Source of the DNA: Tissierellaceae bacterium
GTDB lineage: Bacteria > Bacillota > Clostridia > Tissierellales > Tissierellaceae
Direction: 5' to 3'
Length of the DNA: 39,521 nucleotides
Assembly: GCA_023229175.1 (NCBI GenBank)
Contig: JALNZV010000019.1
Coordinates: forward strand, 1 to 39,521
Shown: one piece after another, positions 37,587-39,521 of the stretch
Position numbering within the stretch: position 1 is the first letter of the stretch
Layout: each line of letters opens with the position of its first letter
Translations under genes and position numbers: made by a program
Notes under the pieces: generated by a model
Told to the model about the DNA's origin: nothing
Seen by the model: the letters and a program-made list of their open reading frames with translations, nothing else
The model's database searches: none

Positions 37587-37625
37587 AAAAACCTTGTACA
37601 GTCGATCGTACAAACTCGGTTTTTT
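37587..37625 (+). terminator. Terminator after terminase
   Basis: AAAACC pairs with GGTTTT around an inner TTGTAC/GTACAA stem with loop AGTCGATC, one 4-base bulge (ACTC), and a T run to 37625. It separates packaging from the portal gene. Confidence 0.75.
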
Positions 37626-37632
37626 AAGTATT

Positions 37633-37663
37633 TATAATAAACAAAGGACTTTTGTTTATTATA
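37633..37663 (+). repeat. Inverted repeat / hairpin before the portal gene
   Basis: A 13-bp inverted repeat with a 5-base loop (GGACT): TATAATAAACAAA (37633-37645) and TTTGTTTATTATA (37651-37663). It lies between the terminator and the portal ribosome binding site. It may be a late-gene operator or an RNA hairpin controlling portal expression. TATAAT at 37662-37667 has no good -35. Confidence 0.6.
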
Positions 37664-37693
37664 TAATAAAACAAATGAAAAGGAGGTAATAAC

Positions 37694-39241
37694 ATGATTT
37701 TTCCTAATTTCCAAAGCAGTGCGATGATGGATATTAAAAGCAAGATAACTAAATTGAGTAATCTTGGAAAACCACAAGAAGAGTTCTTGTTTTCAAACCT
37801 GAATGAATGGCAAGAGAGTGAGAGACGCAAGCTAATGCTCAAGGCTCAAGATTATTACACAAATGATAACGATATTAAGGACAGGAAACGTTACTATATA
37901 GACAGAAAAGGTGTTCAGCAGGAAGTAAAGAATCTAAGCAACAGTAAACTACCTCATCCGTTTATGCGTAAACTGACAAATCAAAAGGTCAACTACTTGT
38001 TAAGTAAAGAGCTTAGTATCCAATGTGATGATGTAAAGTTCTCTGAAGCACTGACCGATTATGTTAACAAAGCATTCTTAAAGATGTTAAAGAATGTGGG
38101 CAAGGATGCTATCATTAACGGCATAGCATGGGTGCAAGTATATTACAACAAGCAAGGACAATTAAGCTTTAAGAGAATCCCCTCAGAGGAAATCATTCCA
38201 TTCTGGGCAGATGCAGACCATACTATATTAGATGCTGTCCTTAGATATTACTCAATCACGAGATACTTACCTGATGGAGTTAAGAAGGAGATTGTAAAAG
38301 TCGAATATCACACCACTGAAGGCGTTTGGTATTATATCAAAGGAGATAGAGGACTTGAGCCTGACCCTGATAAGAAAGAAGGAGTTAGAGGACATTTTGT
38401 TATCAATCAAGAGGTAACCAATGAGAATGGGGAAATCGAAGTTGATGAAGAAGGACAGCCAATAACAAAAGATATGCAAGCTACTTGGGAGAAGGTACCA
38501 TTTGTAGCATTCAAATATAATGCGGATGAAATTAGCTTGTTAAAATGGATTAAACCTCTTATTGATGATTATGATACTAACACTTCTGACACATCAAACA
38601 ACCTCCAGGACGTTCCAAACAGTATCAAGGTTGTTAAGAACTATGATGGAACCGATAAGGGTGAATTTGTACAAAACCTTGCTACTTTCAGAACAGCTTT
38701 CGTATCAGGTGATGGAGATATGACCGCAGTAGAAACAAAGATGGATATTGCCGCAATAGACAGTCATCTCAATAGATTGCGCAAAGATATCTACGAGGCA
38801 GGCAGTGGGGTAGATACTCAAGAAGTCAGTCTTGGTAATGCATCAGGTGTAGCCCTTAAATTTAGATATGCTGACCTTGACAGTGATACCGATGATATGG
38901 CCAGCGAGTTTTCAGCTTCTCTTGACGAGCTAATATGGTTTGTTAAAGTAGATTTATTGAACAAGGGTATTGGAGATTTTACAGAAACAACTTTTGAAGT
39001 CATTTTTAATACAGATAGCATAATCAATGAGCATGAAATAATTGAAGATGCAAAGAACAGTGTTGGAGTAATTAGTGATGAAACCATAATAGCAAATCAC
39101 CCGTGGATAACAAATACTCAACAAGAACTGGACAGACTTGCAAAAGAGAAAGAGGCCAAGATGGCGGAAATGCAGGAACTAATAAAAGAACAGAATCCAG
39201 ACTTTGGTGATCAAGGAGCCGGTGAGGATGGTGAAGAATAA
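37694..39241 (+). CDS. Portal protein (SPP1 gp6-like)
   Basis: A 515-residue protein with AAGGAGG before ATG 37694. The pattern PFMRKLTNQKVNYLLSKELS, then VGKDAIINGIAWVQVYYNKQ with FKRIPSEEIIPFW, and DLLNKGIGDFTETTFEVIF are typical of the SPP1/phi105 portal family, forming the 12-mer DNA gate at the capsid vertex. The C-terminal tail is acidic. It shares one base with the next gene (TAATG), a minor head protein, the usual SPP1 order. Confidence 0.9.
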   Translation: MIFPNFQSSAMMDIKSKITKLSNLGKPQEEFLFSNLNEWQESERRKLMLKAQDYYTNDNDIKDRKRYYIDRKGVQQEVKNLSNSKLPHPFMRKLTNQKVNYLLSKELSIQCDDVKFSEALTDYVNKAFLKMLKNVGKDAIINGIAWVQVYYNKQGQLSFKRIPSEEIIPFWADADHTILDAVLRYYSITRYLPDGVKKEIVKVEYHTTEGVWYYIKGDRGLEPDPDKKEGVRGHFVINQEVTNENGEIEVDEEGQPITKDMQATWEKVPFVAFKYNADEISLLKWIKPLIDDYDTNTSDTSNNLQDVPNSIKVVKNYDGTDKGEFVQNLATFRTAFVSGDGDMTAVETKMDIAAIDSHLNRLRKDIYEAGSGVDTQEVSLGNASGVALKFRYADLDSDTDDMASEFSASLDELIWFVKVDLLNKGIGDFTETTFEVIFNTDSIINEHEIIEDAKNSVGVISDETIIANHPWITNTQQELDRLAKEKEAKMAEMQELIKEQNPDFGDQGAGEDGEE

Positions 39242-39521
39242 TGCCAAAAGTTCCGGAGAAAAGTTATTGGGAGAAACGTTCAGAGCTAACACTAATACAG
39301 AATGAAAAATCAGCTCTACAATATGAGAAAGACTTAAAGAACGCTTATCAAGCTACAATTAAACAAATCACTAAAGAAATAGAAGCCTTTTATGGTAGGT
39401 ATGCAAAAGAGAATAAGATTAGTTTAGCAGATGCACGTAAAAGGCTTACGCCTAATGAATTAATAGACTTTAATAAACAATCGAAGATATATTTAGATGA
39501 AGTCGAAAGGTTAGGAGACAA
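39241..39521 (+). CDS. Minor head protein, N-terminus (3' partial)
   Basis: Starts at ATG 39241 overlapping the portal stop and runs open to the right edge (93 residues seen). MPKVPEKSYWEKRSELTLIQ is the family start of SPP1 gp7/Mu gpF-like minor head proteins, followed by helical KQITKEIEAFYGRYAKEN and LADARKRLTPNELIDFNK. It is involved in capsid assembly and DNA ejection. The catalytic or conserved domain lies beyond the window. Confidence 0.85.
   Translation, partial: MPKVPEKSYWEKRSELTLIQNEKSALQYEKDLKNAYQATIKQITKEIEAFYGRYAKENKISLADARKRLTPNELIDFNKQSKIYLDEVERLGD

Noticed and set aside
1..39521. tRNA genes, CRISPR arrays, integrase or repressor, insertion sequences
   Set aside because: I saw no cloverleaf with a GTTCRA arm, no regularly spaced repeats, and no recombinase or transposase motifs in the window.

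Overview
The window is a continuous piece of a double-stranded DNA phage genome of the tailed type (Caudoviricetes). It has low GC, and every convincing gene lies on the + strand. Genes are tightly packed, often with TAATG or ATGA overlaps, and most have strong AGGAGG-type ribosome binding sites. Promoters look like SigA promoters (TTGAC-N17-TATAAT). These features suggest a low-GC Bacillota host, probably an anaerobe, since the phage carries a B12-dependent class II ribonucleotide reductase and ThyX. I cannot name the host. No integrase or repressor is visible here, and tail genes lie outside the window.

Layout. 1-2338: the C-terminus of a receptor-binding or tail-tip protein with a hypervariable-type lectin fold, then small proteins, an endolysin (amidase) and a holin candidate, closed by a terminator. 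2398-14045: a strong promoter, then a SNF2 helicase, a DNA-binding protein, an HD hydrolase, a promoter plus a structured small RNA, a replication-initiator-like HTH protein, a nucleotide-pool block (Nmad1/DUF1599, MazG-like, ThyX, NrdJ), and a replisome block (HTH protein, DnaC-like loader, DnaB-like helicase, a free-standing HNH endonuclease, primase). 14056-18671: a sigma-like factor, a probable ssDNA-binding protein and a proofreading family A DNA polymerase. 18657-22418: a 7-deazaguanine DNA-modification cluster (DpdA-like transglycosylase, QueC, QueD, QueE, FolE) with a guanine-deaminase-like gene. 22439-26923: sliding clamp, Cas4-like nuclease, RecU-like nuclease, RecA. 26978-33305: small zinc-ribbon and papain-like proteins, a LigA-related protein overlapping a PD-(D/E)XK nuclease, and a full clamp loader (DnaX, delta', delta). 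33886-39521: a one-gene unit, then small genes, terminase small and large subunits, portal, and the start of a minor head protein.

How the genes work together. The phage brings nearly its own replisome (helicase, loader, primase, clamp, clamp loader, polymerase, SSB), its own deoxynucleotide supply, and a pathway from GTP to preQ0 that a DpdA-like enzyme could insert into DNA to hide it from restriction. Two mobile endonucleases exploit the replication genes.

The most unusual element is in dnaX. An intein interrupts the Walker B motif, and its linker overlaps, in a different reading frame, a complete Cys4-zinc-finger/EDxHD (Vsr-like) endonuclease gene with its own ribosome binding site. The second is a roughly 95-nt RNA at 5647-5742 with its own promoter, a terminator-like end, and two hairpins whose 7-nt loops are perfectly complementary.
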